15,951 nucleotides of DNA from Fidelibacterota bacterium. Its GTDB lineage: Bacteria; Marinisomatota; Marinisomatia; Marinisomatales; UBA1611. The notes under the pieces were generated by a model, which was not told the DNA's origin, did no database searches, and saw only the letters and a list, made by a program, of their open reading frames with translations. Positions 8,359-15,329 of this stretch are shown piece after piece. Positions within the stretch are counted from its first letter, which is position 1. Every line of letters starts with the position of its first letter. The stretch spans positions 51,716 to 67,666 of the forward strand of contig PBKF01000015.1 of assembly GCA_002722105.1 (NCBI GenBank). Direction: 5' to 3'. The position numbers and the translations under genes were made by a program.

Positions 8359-9005
8359 TAATATCTTTCCTTTATGAAAGAGTGATTAAATGTTTCAATA
8401 ACAATATCTTTTACAAGATTAATATCTTGTTTTTTCCCTAATACGTTTTCCATAGATGTTACACCATGATCAAAGATTCCGCAGGGAATAATACCTTCGT
8501 AAAAGGATAGATCAGGATTAACATTTAGAGCAAATCCATGCATGGTAACCCACCGACTGATACGAACACCTTGCGCTCCAATTTTTTCATCATCGACCCA
8601 GACACCCGTCAATCCTTCAATCCTTTTTGCAATAATTCTAAATTGACCTAAAACATTGATAAGTAATTGTTCCAGAGTTCGCATATACCAGGTCACACTT
8701 TTTTGATAATTGGATAAATCTATAATGGGATAACCCACTATCTGCCCAGGCCCATGAAATGTAATATCACCACCCCGCTCGATATGAAATACATCTACCG
8801 AATCATCTCTGCTTTGAAGTAAATGATTCTCATCAGCATTTTTACCCAATGTATAAACAGGCTCATGTTCGACAAGGATTAACGTATCATCAATTTCACC
8901 ATCAATGCGTCTTTGATGCATCTTCTTTTGGAAATCCCATGCGCTTTGATAGGAACAATATCCTAAATCTTTTACAATAATATCTTGTTTAGCTGTCGTT
9001 ATCAT
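8358..9005 (-). CDS. lipB: lipoyl(octanoyl) transferase
   Basis: LipB moves the octanoyl group from octanoyl-ACP to the lipoyl-domain lysine of E2 (and of other lipoyl proteins), the first step of de novo lipoylation. At 215 residues it is a typical length. The family signature RGGDITFHGPGQ lies at 77-88. The two catalytic residues are visible: the lysine of EKIGAQGVR (K141) and the cysteine of IIPCGI (C175). The start is an ATG with a weak GAAAGA ribosome site. It follows a 40-nt gap that contains a perfect inverted repeat, and ends in a TAATG overlap with E1. Grouping of lipB, E1, E2 and lipA in one unit means the complex and its cofactor-making enzymes are produced together. Confidence 0.96.
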   Translation of the reverse strand: MITTAKQDIIVKDLGYCSYQSAWDFQKKMHQRRIDGEIDDTLILVEHEPVYTLGKNADENHLLQSRDDSVDVFHIERGGDITFHGPGQIVGYPIIDLSNYQKSVTWYMRTLEQLLINVLGQFRIIAKRIEGLTGVWVDDEKIGAQGVRISRWVTMHGFALNVNPDLSFYEGIIPCGIFDHGVTSMENVLGKKQDINLVKDIVIETFNHSFIKERY

Positions 9006-9016
9006 TTTTTATCTTT

Positions 9017-9041
9017 CAAATATTAATAGTCTTAATATTTG
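9017..9041. promoter_or_regulatory. perfect 10-bp inverted repeat before lipB
   Basis: The arms CAAATATTAA and TTAATATTTG are exact reverse complements separated by five bases, and together they fill most of the 40-nt gap between lpdA and lipB. On the transcribed strand the repeat ends 11 nt before the lipB ATG, overlapping the region of its weak ribosome site. It could be a dimeric-repressor operator, or an AU-rich RNA hairpin that tunes lipB translation or processes the mRNA between E3 and the rest of the operon. It lacks the GC-rich stem of a standard intrinsic terminator. Confidence 0.6.
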
Positions 9042-9045
9042 TTTA

Positions 9046-10434
9046 TTACTGATGAATTGGAGCACCAAATGCATCTAAAGCTGCTTCCATGATGGCTTCT
9101 GATAAGGTTGGATGTGCATGAATTGTCATAGCAATATCTTCCCAAGTTGTTTCCAATGCTTTTGCCATACCCAACTCACCAATAAGCTCTGTTGCTCCTT
9201 CTCCAACAATATGAGCTCCCAATAATTCACCATATTTAGCATCAAATACCAGTTTAATAAACCCTGAAGTATTCCCAATAGCCATAGCTTTGCCACTGGC
9301 CTGGAATAAAAATTTTCCTATTTTAACTACGTGTCCTGCTTTTATTGCTTGAGCTTCCGTTAGTCCAAGAGAACCTACTTGTGGTTGGCAATAGGTACAT
9401 CCGGGAATATTAGTATAATCAACAGGTTTAATATTATTTCCTTTAGCATGTTCTGCTGCCACATGTCCTTGAGCCGATGCAACATGAGCTAGCCATGGTC
9501 GTCCCGTTACATCGCCAATGGCATAGATATTTTGAATATTTGTTTGATTGAATTCATTAATAATAATTGCACCATGATCTGTTTTGATTCCCAAATCTTC
9601 CAATCCGATATTTTCTATATTCCCTTTTACGCCAACAGCCATTAATGCCACATCTGCTTCCAAAATTTTTTCCTTTCCATTTTTTTTGGTGTGGACCTTT
9701 ACTTTTGTTTTTAGACTTTCAATTTTCGAAACTTTGATTCGGGTCGAAATTTGGATACCTGCTCGTTTAAAACTTTTTTGTACTTCTTGAGAAACATCTA
9801 TATCTTCTAAAGGTAAAACGCGATCCATCATTTCAACCAAATGAACTTCAGTACCAAATTCATTAAAATAATAGGCGAATTCAATGCCAATGGCACCTGA
9901 CCCAATAATGATCATCTTTTTAGGCGGTGTTGTTAATACCATAGCTTCTTTGGAACCAATAATACGTTTTCCATCAATTTCCATCCCAGGAAATCTCCGT
10001 GGACTTGCCCCTGTTGCAATAATAATCTTTTCCGTTTGAATGGTTTCCTTTTTTTTACTTTTCATTACTTCAAGGGTAGTATTAGATGTGAGTTTCCCTG
10101 TTCCAACTATGTGAGTTATCTTATTTTTTTTCATTAAAAATTCGATACCCTTACTCAACCGATTAGAAACATCTCTGCTACGTTTGATATTTTTTTTAAA
10201 ATCAACCGAAATATTTTTTACATTAATGCCATATATATCAGCATGCTTGATGTGGTGGTATACTTCAGCATTCTTAAGCAATACCTTAGTTGGGATACAT
10301 CCCCAATTCAAACAAATACCACCTAATTTATCTTGATCGATCACACAAGTTTTGAGACCTAACTGTGCGCCCCGAATGGCTGCTACATATCCACCAGGGC
10401 CACCACCTAAAACAGCTAAATCAAACTTATCCAT
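9046..10434 (-). CDS. lpdA: dihydrolipoamide dehydrogenase (E3)
   Basis: This FAD flavoprotein reoxidises dihydrolipoyl groups on E2 and passes the electrons to NAD+. The N-terminal FAD-binding motif GGGPGG is at 10-15. The redox-active disulfide is GGICLNWGCIP with C41 and C46. The NAD-binding motif GSGAIG is at 178-183, ending in an acidic residue (HLVE, E201) that favours NAD over NADP. The second FAD motif contains IGDVTG. The C-terminal interface domain supplies the active-site base in HAHPTLSE (H441 with E446). At 462 residues it is the usual length, with no fused lipoyl domain. It lies 13 nt after folE and 40 nt before lipB. No strong ribosome site precedes the ATG, so it may depend on coupling from folE. 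Confidence 0.97.
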   Translation of the reverse strand: MDKFDLAVLGGGPGGYVAAIRGAQLGLKTCVIDQDKLGGICLNWGCIPTKVLLKNAEVYHHIKHADIYGINVKNISVDFKKNIKRSRDVSNRLSKGIEFLMKKNKITHIVGTGKLTSNTTLEVMKSKKKETIQTEKIIIATGASPRRFPGMEIDGKRIIGSKEAMVLTTPPKKMIIIGSGAIGIEFAYYFNEFGTEVHLVEMMDRVLPLEDIDVSQEVQKSFKRAGIQISTRIKVSKIESLKTKVKVHTKKNGKEKILEADVALMAVGVKGNIENIGLEDLGIKTDHGAIIINEFNQTNIQNIYAIGDVTGRPWLAHVASAQGHVAAEHAKGNNIKPVDYTNIPGCTYCQPQVGSLGLTEAQAIKAGHVVKIGKFLFQASGKAMAIGNTSGFIKLVFDAKYGELLGAHIVGEGATELIGELGMAKALETTWEDIAMTIHAHPTLSEAIMEAALDAFGAPIHQ

Positions 10435-10447
10435 AAATTTTAGATTT

Positions 10448-11008
10448 TCATTTGCTTGTAATACTTAGGAATTCTGTCCGTGTTTCAGCGGATTTTCTGA
10501 ATAATCCCAACATGGAACTGGTAGATGCAAAGCTGTTTTGTTTTTCTACACCTCTCATTTGCATACACATATGAATCCCTTCCATAACTACTGCTACACC
10601 TAATGGATTTAGTACTTCCTGTATGGCTTCTGCAACTTGATGAGTGAGGCGCTCTTGAACTTGCAGACGCCTCGAAAACATATCAATTATGCGCGGAATT
10701 TTTGAAAGGCCTATTACTTTACCATTCGGTATATAACCAACATGCGCTTTTCCAAAAAATGGTAATAAGTGATGTTCACATAGAGAAAAAAATTCTATCT
10801 CTCTTACAATCACCATATCTTTTGCATCTTCACAGAAAATTGCATTATTAATTACTTCGTCTAAATTCTGATTATAACCCTTGGAAAAAAATTCCCATGC
10901 TTTCGCTACACGTGCCGGTGTTTTTAATAATCCTTCTCTTTTTGGATTTTCACCTATTTCTTCCAATAAGGAATGGGTTAATTTCTCTAGATTATTTAGA
11001 TCCTTCAT
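10448..11008 (-). CDS. folE: GTP cyclohydrolase I (type IA)
   Basis: This enzyme converts GTP to 7,8-dihydroneopterin triphosphate, the shared precursor of folate, biopterin and queuosine. At 186 residues it is the standard homodecamer-forming length. The zinc ligands are visible as C77 and H80 in SLCEHH and C148 in HMCMQMRG. The core motifs [18 protein letters not shown] and RLQVQERLT are intact, as is the C-terminal SSMLG segment. It overlaps yhhQ by 17 nt, and its ribosome site (AAGGA, seven bases before the ATG) lies inside yhhQ. The position just downstream of queD and yhhQ suggests that pterin flux for the QueD-like protein is one purpose of this copy. It may equally be the general folate-pathway enzyme. 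Confidence 0.97.
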   Translation of the reverse strand: MKDLNNLEKLTHSLLEEIGENPKREGLLKTPARVAKAWEFFSKGYNQNLDEVINNAIFCEDAKDMVIVREIEFFSLCEHHLLPFFGKAHVGYIPNGKVIGLSKIPRIIDMFSRRLQVQERLTHQVAEAIQEVLNPLGVAVVMEGIHMCMQMRGVEKQNSFASTSSMLGLFRKSAETRTEFLSITSK

Positions 11009-11678
11009 TAGTCAATCCTTCTTGGTAGGGTGCAATGTCTATTTTACCTTTTAATACATAAATCACAGCATAAATAATAGGTGTATCAATTATGGCTACT
11101 ATAACTTTAAATAGAAATCCATTTTCAAGAAGAATCCAAAAACGGCTCCATTCAATAGCACCTGCGAAACATAATAATAATAAAACTGTAGCTGTATCCA
11201 CCAATTGACTTACTATGGTTGAACCGTTATTTCTAAGCCAGAGATGTTTCCCCTTCGTTAAGTTTTTCCAGAAGTGGAAAACGCGAATATCAATAAATTG
11301 AGCAGTAAGATAAGCGATCATAGATGCAAAAACTGCTGGGCCATATAAACCAAATACTGTACGAAACGTTTCATCTTTTACAGGAGACCAATCTGTACTG
11401 TTTACAGCATCTGCAATTAGTACTACTCCCATGACAAATACGCTAGAGACCAACCCAGCAATCACAACCTGGTCTGCCTTTTTCTTACCATATAATTCAG
11501 AAATTAAATCTGTTGCCAAAAAAGTAATTGGGTATGGTAAAATCCCAACAGAAATTTCAAATGTATAAATTCCAAAGGGTGTCCATGTGAAAAATTTCTG
11601 AAATATCAAATTACAGCTGACTAGAGATGCAATAAAAATTCCTGCAAGGATTAAATAGAATCGATCTTTAAAATTCAT
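10992..11678 (-). CDS. yhhQ: queuosine precursor transporter (YhhQ/VUT family membrane protein)
   Basis: YhhQ imports the queuosine precursors preQ0 and preQ1 for tRNA modification. The 228-residue product is strongly hydrophobic with about six membrane segments (roughly 8-28, 36-56, 70-92, 112-130, 155-175 and 188-208). Family motifs are visible: [19 protein letters not shown] at 50-68, [14 protein letters not shown] at 149-162 and the DTPIIY segment near 198. The ATG overlaps the queD stop as ATGA, and the 3' end overlaps folE by 17 nt, so this is a tight three-gene unit. Finding the salvage transporter beside a QueD-family protein that lacks the usual catalytic cysteine is notable. I assign family membership with good confidence. 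Substrate assignment rests on characterised family members. Confidence 0.9.
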   Translation of the reverse strand: MNFKDRFYLILAGIFIASLVSCNLIFQKFFTWTPFGIYTFEISVGILPYPITFLATDLISELYGKKKADQVVIAGLVSSVFVMGVVLIADAVNSTDWSPVKDETFRTVFGLYGPAVFASMIAYLTAQFIDIRVFHFWKNLTKGKHLWLRNNGSTIVSQLVDTATVLLLLCFAGAIEWSRFWILLENGFLFKVIVAIIDTPIIYAVIYVLKGKIDIAPYQEGLTNEGSK

Positions 11679-12091
11679 TCAGCACTTGGACCAAAATAAT
11701 CGGTATAAATGGAATGTGTTTCTACCAGTCTTAGGCGCTGTAATTCTCCTTGGGGGAGGCGCGGAGCGATTTCTTCCCAAGCCCAAACTAAAATATTTTC
11801 TGATGAAGGCTGTTTCCCTTGAAACCATGGTATATCTTCTTCTATTTGAGAATGATCTAAAACATTCACCACGCGCTTTTTAACTATTTGTCCCATTGCT
11901 TTTAAATCAACCAGCCAGCCGGAATCCTGATTTATTGGACCAGTAACTGAAACTTCCAGCACATAATTATGTCCATGGTTATTATAATCTTTTCCAAAAA
12001 CTTCCAAGTTTTTTTCATCTGACCAATCAGAATTTCCATATTTATGAGAAGCGCAAAAATGATATTTCTTTGTTATTATAGGATATGACAT
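11675..12091 (-). CDS. queD: QueD/6-pyruvoyltetrahydropterin synthase family protein, catalytic Cys replaced by Asp
   Basis: COG0720 enzymes act on dihydroneopterin triphosphate. QueD makes 6-carboxytetrahydropterin for queuosine, and other subgroups make pyruvoyl-tetrahydropterin or hydroxymethyl-dihydropterin. Numbering from the ATG (138 residues), the zinc ligands are H16 (CASHKYG), H39 and H41 (NNHGHNY). The catalytic Asp-His pair is in LDHSQ (D79, H80), and the pterin-anchoring Glu is in VETHS (E124). The canonical motif is CxxxHGH, but here the Cys position is Asp (D35, GKDYNNHGH). The only cysteine, C13, sits in the FxASH zinc motif. The symbol therefore reflects family, not proven activity. 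A TTG start at 12106 would add five residues. Neither start has a clear ribosome site. The gene overlaps yhhQ as ATGA and follows a 65-nt gap after nth that shows no riboswitch or clear promoter. Confidence 0.88.
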   Translation of the reverse strand: MSYPIITKKYHFCASHKYGNSDWSDEKNLEVFGKDYNNHGHNYVLEVSVTGPINQDSGWLVDLKAMGQIVKKRVVNVLDHSQIEEDIPWFQGKQPSSENILVWAWEEIAPRLPQGELQRLRLVETHSIYTDYFGPSAE

Positions 12092-12156
12092 ATTTGTATG
12101 TTGCAATTAAAACTAGATAGTAAAATTACCGCCCAAAATTGGAGCAGACAAAAGGA

Positions 12157-12801
12157 TTACAACTTGGCTGATGGGCATAAATCTAGCAATATACATTGGT
12201 CACATTGCGGGCGACGAGCAATACAAACTGTTCTGCCGTGATCAATGATCATATGAGTCAATTTTACCCAATCATCTTTTTTAAAAATATCCATCATCTC
12301 TAATTCAATTCTTTTTGGATCCTTTATTTTTGTAAAGCCTAACAAGCCCATGATTCGTACCATATGCGTATCAATAACCATGGATGGTACATTATAGATT
12401 TCTCCTAATACACAATTAGCAGTCTTTCTACCTACACCTGGCAGTTTTACCAAATCTTCTATCGTATTAGGTACAGTACCTTCATATTCTTCCACTATTT
12501 TTAGACTAGCACCCTGCAAACTACGTGCTTTCTGATTATGGTATCCGCATGAGTGAATATCTTTAACTAATTCATTAATATTTGAATATGCGAAGTCTTC
12601 TGAAGTTTTGTATTTTTTAAATAATCGCTTAGTTACCAAATTCACTCTATGGTCAGTACACTGTGCGGATAAAATGGTAGCCATTAATAATTCATGTGCT
12701 GATGAATAATTAAGAGAACATTTTGAATCAGGATATGCTTCTTTAAGCCGTGAAACAATATTTACAGCACGAGATTGTTTTTTTGATTTAGACTCTCTCA
12801 A
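12157..12801 (-). CDS. nth: endonuclease III (DNA glycosylase/AP lyase)
   Basis: This base-excision repair enzyme removes oxidised pyrimidines and nicks abasic sites. The 214 residues include the helix-hairpin-helix LPGVGRKTA (120-128) with the catalytic lysine K126. The catalytic aspartate D144 is in VIDTHMVR, with the same 18-residue spacing as E. coli K120/D138. The [4Fe-4S] cluster motif CX6CX2CX5C is complete at C193, C200, C203 and C209. The start is TTG, overlapping the upstream stop as TTGA. No in-frame ATG or GTG lies before the conserved core, and the basic N-terminal extension is only a few residues longer than in E. coli. There is no clear ribosome site, so translation is probably coupled to the upstream receiver-like gene. 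Confidence 0.96.
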   Translation of the reverse strand: MRESKSKKQSRAVNIVSRLKEAYPDSKCSLNYSSAHELLMATILSAQCTDHRVNLVTKRLFKKYKTSEDFAYSNINELVKDIHSCGYHNQKARSLQGASLKIVEEYEGTVPNTIEDLVKLPGVGRKTANCVLGEIYNVPSMVIDTHMVRIMGLLGFTKIKDPKRIELEMMDIFKKDDWVKLTHMIIDHGRTVCIARRPQCDQCILLDLCPSAKL

Positions 12802-13142
12802 CTAATTAATTCATTAATCAGAGTTGGAAGTGTTTTTACCAGACTAGCACGTGGAATAATTATATCACATCCAGCAGAACGAAGTTTGGACTGATCGTGG
12901 TTATTTATTTTTTTCATCGTCCCCACCACATTGATCCCTTTTCTTTTTAATTCAGCTACGAGCCCTACAGAAGAAAATATTTTTTCATCCATATCAACTA
13001 CAGCCAGTTTGACTGATTTGGAGAAAGAGTCTGGATCAGTATTTTCATCCGAAAATTCTACCTGTCTATCATAGTCTATACAAGCTTCAGATAATTTTGA
13101 CCCTAATTCAAAGTCCTTAATAAATAATAAGATGTCTGCCAT
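12798..13142 (-). CDS. degenerate response-regulator receiver-like protein
   Basis: The 114-residue product looks like a stand-alone CheY-type alpha/beta fold. A first strand ADILLFI is followed by a third strand VKLAVVDMDE ending in D50 at the phospho-acceptor position, a fourth strand INVVGTM with T75, and a fifth strand DIIIP. The acidic pair after strand 1 is reduced to KD (9-10), and the conserved lysine after strand 5 is absent (IIIPRAS), so ordinary phosphorylation switching is doubtful. The start is the ATG at 13142. An upstream in-frame ATG at 13172 would add ten residues overlapping the DUF309 gene, but a GGAG site five bases before 13142 decides for the shorter form. The stop overlaps nth as TTGA. 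The receiver-like identity is a fold-level inference. Confidence 0.75.
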   Translation of the reverse strand: MADILLFIKDFELGSKLSEACIDYDRQVEFSDENTDPDSFSKSVKLAVVDMDEKIFSSVGLVAELKRKGINVVGTMKKINNHDQSKLRSAGCDIIIPRASLVKTLPTLINELIS

Positions 13143-13144
13143 AC

Positions 13145-13510
13145 TTACTCCAGGGTTGGTACTACATCCCAATCAAATTCTTCTGGATGATTAAGGCTGT
13201 CATATGTAAGTCGAACCATTTCCATTTGGTTTAATAAAATTTTCACATTGATTCCCCTGTGCACTCCATCAAAAAGTTGAAATTTTTCTTTTGCTTTTCG
13301 GAGTAAATTTTTAGCTCCTGTTATATTTCCGTTTCCCAGGTGAACAAAACTAACCGATAACTGAATCAGCCCTTGAATAAATTTCCTATCTTCATTATAA
13401 TAATCCGACCAAAGGTCTTCCCACACTTCATGAGCTTCAAAATAGTCCATGCTTTTGAATTGACGAATACCTTCTAAATATAATGATTCTTTTTTATTAT
13501 CATTATTCAC
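13145..13510 (-). CDS. DUF309 family protein
   Basis: The 121 residues match the DUF309 pattern. A helical core carries YFEAHEVWEDLW (23-34), RKFIQGLIQLSVSFVHLGNGN (about 42-62) and GAKNLLRKA (about 65-73). The family is small, all-alpha and widespread. The conserved Glu, His and Trp residues of the EAHEVWE motif are present, but its biochemical role is not established. The start is GTG, which overlaps the MBL hydrolase stop by 8 nt (GTGAATAA). A GAAGGAA ribosome site lies about 13 bases upstream, which is rather far. The next ATG (codon 21) would leave almost nothing before the conserved motif. It is followed after two bases by the receiver-like gene. Confidence 0.88.
   Translation of the reverse strand: MNNDNKKESLYLEGIRQFKSMDYFEAHEVWEDLWSDYYNEDRKFIQGLIQLSVSFVHLGNGNITGAKNLLRKAKEKFQLFDGVHRGINVKILLNQMEMVRLTYDSLNHPEEFDWDVVPTLE
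13148..13151 (-). promoter_or_regulatory. GGAG ribosome binding site for the receiver-like gene
   Basis: GGAG formed by the last sense codons of the DUF309 gene lies five bases before the ATG at 13142, with the DUF309 TAA in between. It fixes the start of the receiver-like protein and shows stop-restart coupling. Confidence 0.7.
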
Positions 13511-14351
13511 TAATGGTTATTGTTTCCTTCAATTTAAAGTGTTTTCCATCCAAATGAATAGTACAGGCTTGTATATGGGGGTCATGCTCAAAAAAGAGAA
13601 ACCAATTTTCATCTACCATTTTAATAAGCAAATTCTCTTTTTCTTTCACCGTCACAGCTGGCTGGATATCGTAGGCCATGACCCAAGGTACAGGAATATG
13701 AGCTGCCATTGGAATTATATCTGCTCCATAAAAGATAGATTGGTTCCCGTCCGTAATAACTGGATGTAAAAGACCTGTTGTATGGCCGTACGTTAAATAG
13801 GTTTCAATTCCTGTAATAAATGATTCTCTACCATCCACAATTTGAATCATACCATTTTCTGCTAATACTTTCCAATCAATCTCCATAAAACTACCTGCAT
13901 CCTTTTGACTTGGATGGTTAGCTAGTTCCCAATTTTCTTTTGATACCCAGTATGTTGCATTGGGAAATGTAGGAACAATTTCCCCTTCTTTAAATTTTGT
14001 ATTTCCTCCCACATGGTCAAAATGCAGATGAGTACATATTACATCGGTTATCTCTTCAACTAGAAATCCATATCTGGCCAAAGAAATCTCTATACTAAAT
14101 CGACTTGTATCTATATTATAGATCTTTTTGAATTTTTCTTCCCATTTATTCCCATTACCAGTGTCAATTAGTATTTTTTTTTCATCACTAACAAGAAGTA
14201 GGGACCTAGTTACCATATTTATGCGATTCATATAATCGGATGGTGCCTGTTTTTCCCAAAGTGGCTTTGGTATGATGCCAAACATGGCACCACCGTCTAA
14301 TCTAAATTCAGACGTCTCAATGCTATATAGTTTATATGGACCGATTTTCAT
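13503..14351 (-). CDS. MBL-fold metallo-hydrolase, lactonase/organophosphatase-like clade
   Basis: This is a two-metal hydrolase of the metallo-beta-lactamase fold. The metal-binding set is complete: THLHFDH with H108, H110, D112 and H113, then H190 in YGHTTG, the bridging D211 in YGADII, and H256 in FFEHDPH. The N-terminal LIDTGNG (61-67) is the usual strand-turn element. The FEHDP ending and the roughly 280-residue length resemble MBL proteins annotated as N-acyl homoserine lactonase-like or methyl-parathion-hydrolase-like. The physiological substrate cannot be read from sequence, and I see no signal peptide. It overlaps the upstream all-alpha gene as ATGA and the downstream DUF309 gene by 8 nt. 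There is no evident ribosome site, consistent with coupling. Confidence 0.92.
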   Translation of the reverse strand: MKIGPYKLYSIETSEFRLDGGAMFGIIPKPLWEKQAPSDYMNRINMVTRSLLLVSDEKKILIDTGNGNKWEEKFKKIYNIDTSRFSIEISLARYGFLVEEITDVICTHLHFDHVGGNTKFKEGEIVPTFPNATYWVSKENWELANHPSQKDAGSFMEIDWKVLAENGMIQIVDGRESFITGIETYLTYGHTTGLLHPVITDGNQSIFYGADIIPMAAHIPVPWVMAYDIQPAVTVKEKENLLIKMVDENWFLFFEHDPHIQACTIHLDGKHFKLKETITISE

Positions 14352-15319
14352 AAACTGGCATTTAATCTTGTGATTAAAATATTATTTTGTTCAGCTGAAA
14401 TAAGTCTAGATAAGGCTCTGACTGCTTCTAAAGTTACAACCTCTTGTGCTTTGACGGATTTTGAAATATCTGAAGTAATTATTTTTTCGGCTACTTCTAT
14501 AAATTTTTTAGGATTATCAAATTTTAACCAGCTGAAATCATTTTCTTCGATTCTATGGTAAATCTTATTAGCTTGGCTTAGCCCGTAACTTAATTCTCTT
14601 CTGTAACTTCGAATTCGAACATAATCTCCATTCCAAAGACGCATTAAAGCAGAAAACCAGATTAAGTCTCCTGTTTTGATCATAATATCTAATACATTTT
14701 CCGGGTTTATGCTTTCTGGTGGATGAGGCTCCGGGAGACCCTTATTTACAAGCCAGTTAAAAATACAAAAAGTATAGGCCCAATTATCTTCCTTTATTTC
14801 CTGAAATTGGTAAGCACGGAGAATATGGAAAATAAATAATGTATTCCTTCTTGAATCCTGTAGAGCTAATTCACATAGTAAATCCAATACACCACGTGAA
14901 CGATCAGATGCTAAAAATATTTTAGCTGTATATATTTTTGCAGATTCCCAATCTCCTAGTTGGCAAGCTTCCTCCAAATCTCCCAAGAACGCTGTAGCTC
15001 CAATTCCATCTTTTGCTACATTATCCAAAATATTTGAACTATTATCAAAGTATTCATAATCACCTAAATAATCTATTGCGAATTCGATCAATCTAAGTGA
15101 CGGTTTTTTTCTATTATCACCTATAATATTCTTAATTGAATTCATGACACAGACAGGGTGTATAATAGTATTCTGTTTCGGTTTTATACTAGCGGATACA
15201 TATAGGAGGTCATTTAATGTAGGTACAAGAATTTCATGAAGATCATTGGATTGAAGAAATTCTTTAATAAGTTGTGAATCTTTTTTAAGCAAATAAGACC
15301 GAAAGGGATAATCAGTCAT
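14348..15319 (-). CDS. uncharacterised all-alpha protein
   Basis: I do not recognise this 323-residue protein. It appears soluble, cytoplasmic and almost wholly helical, without signal peptide or membrane segments. Short motifs stand out: IIHPVCVMNSIKNII near 52-66, LEEACQLGDWESAKIY near 115-130 (helical-repeat-like), FHILRAYQF near 164-172 and LWNGDYVRIRSYRREL near 228-243. The HPV motif followed by a helix recalls helical oxidoreductase-type proteins such as the questin-oxidase-like group, but the similarity is too thin to assign. The ATG follows 10 nt after the outer-membrane-protein stop, with only an A-rich leader. The TGA stop overlaps the MBL hydrolase start. The coupling suggests that it works with the MBL hydrolase. 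Confidence 0.85.
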   Translation of the reverse strand: MTDYPFRSYLLKKDSQLIKEFLQSNDLHEILVPTLNDLLYVSASIKPKQNTIIHPVCVMNSIKNIIGDNRKKPSLRLIEFAIDYLGDYEYFDNSSNILDNVAKDGIGATAFLGDLEEACQLGDWESAKIYTAKIFLASDRSRGVLDLLCELALQDSRRNTLFIFHILRAYQFQEIKEDNWAYTFCIFNWLVNKGLPEPHPPESINPENVLDIMIKTGDLIWFSALMRLWNGDYVRIRSYRRELSYGLSQANKIYHRIEENDFSWLKFDNPKKFIEVAEKIITSDISKSVKAQEVVTLEAVRALSRLISAEQNNILITRLNASL

Positions 15320-15329
15320 AGTTTATATT

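Noticed and set aside
12092..12156. Possible preQ1 riboswitch or promoter upstream of the queD-like gene
   Set aside because: The 65-nt gap shows only a short CCAA/TTGG palindrome with a two-base centre. I see no riboswitch pseudoknot pattern and no convincing -35/-10 pair.
13143..13172. Longer start of the receiver-like protein at 13172
   Set aside because: The extra ten residues overlap the DUF309 coding end, while a GGAG site sits five bases before the ATG at 13142.
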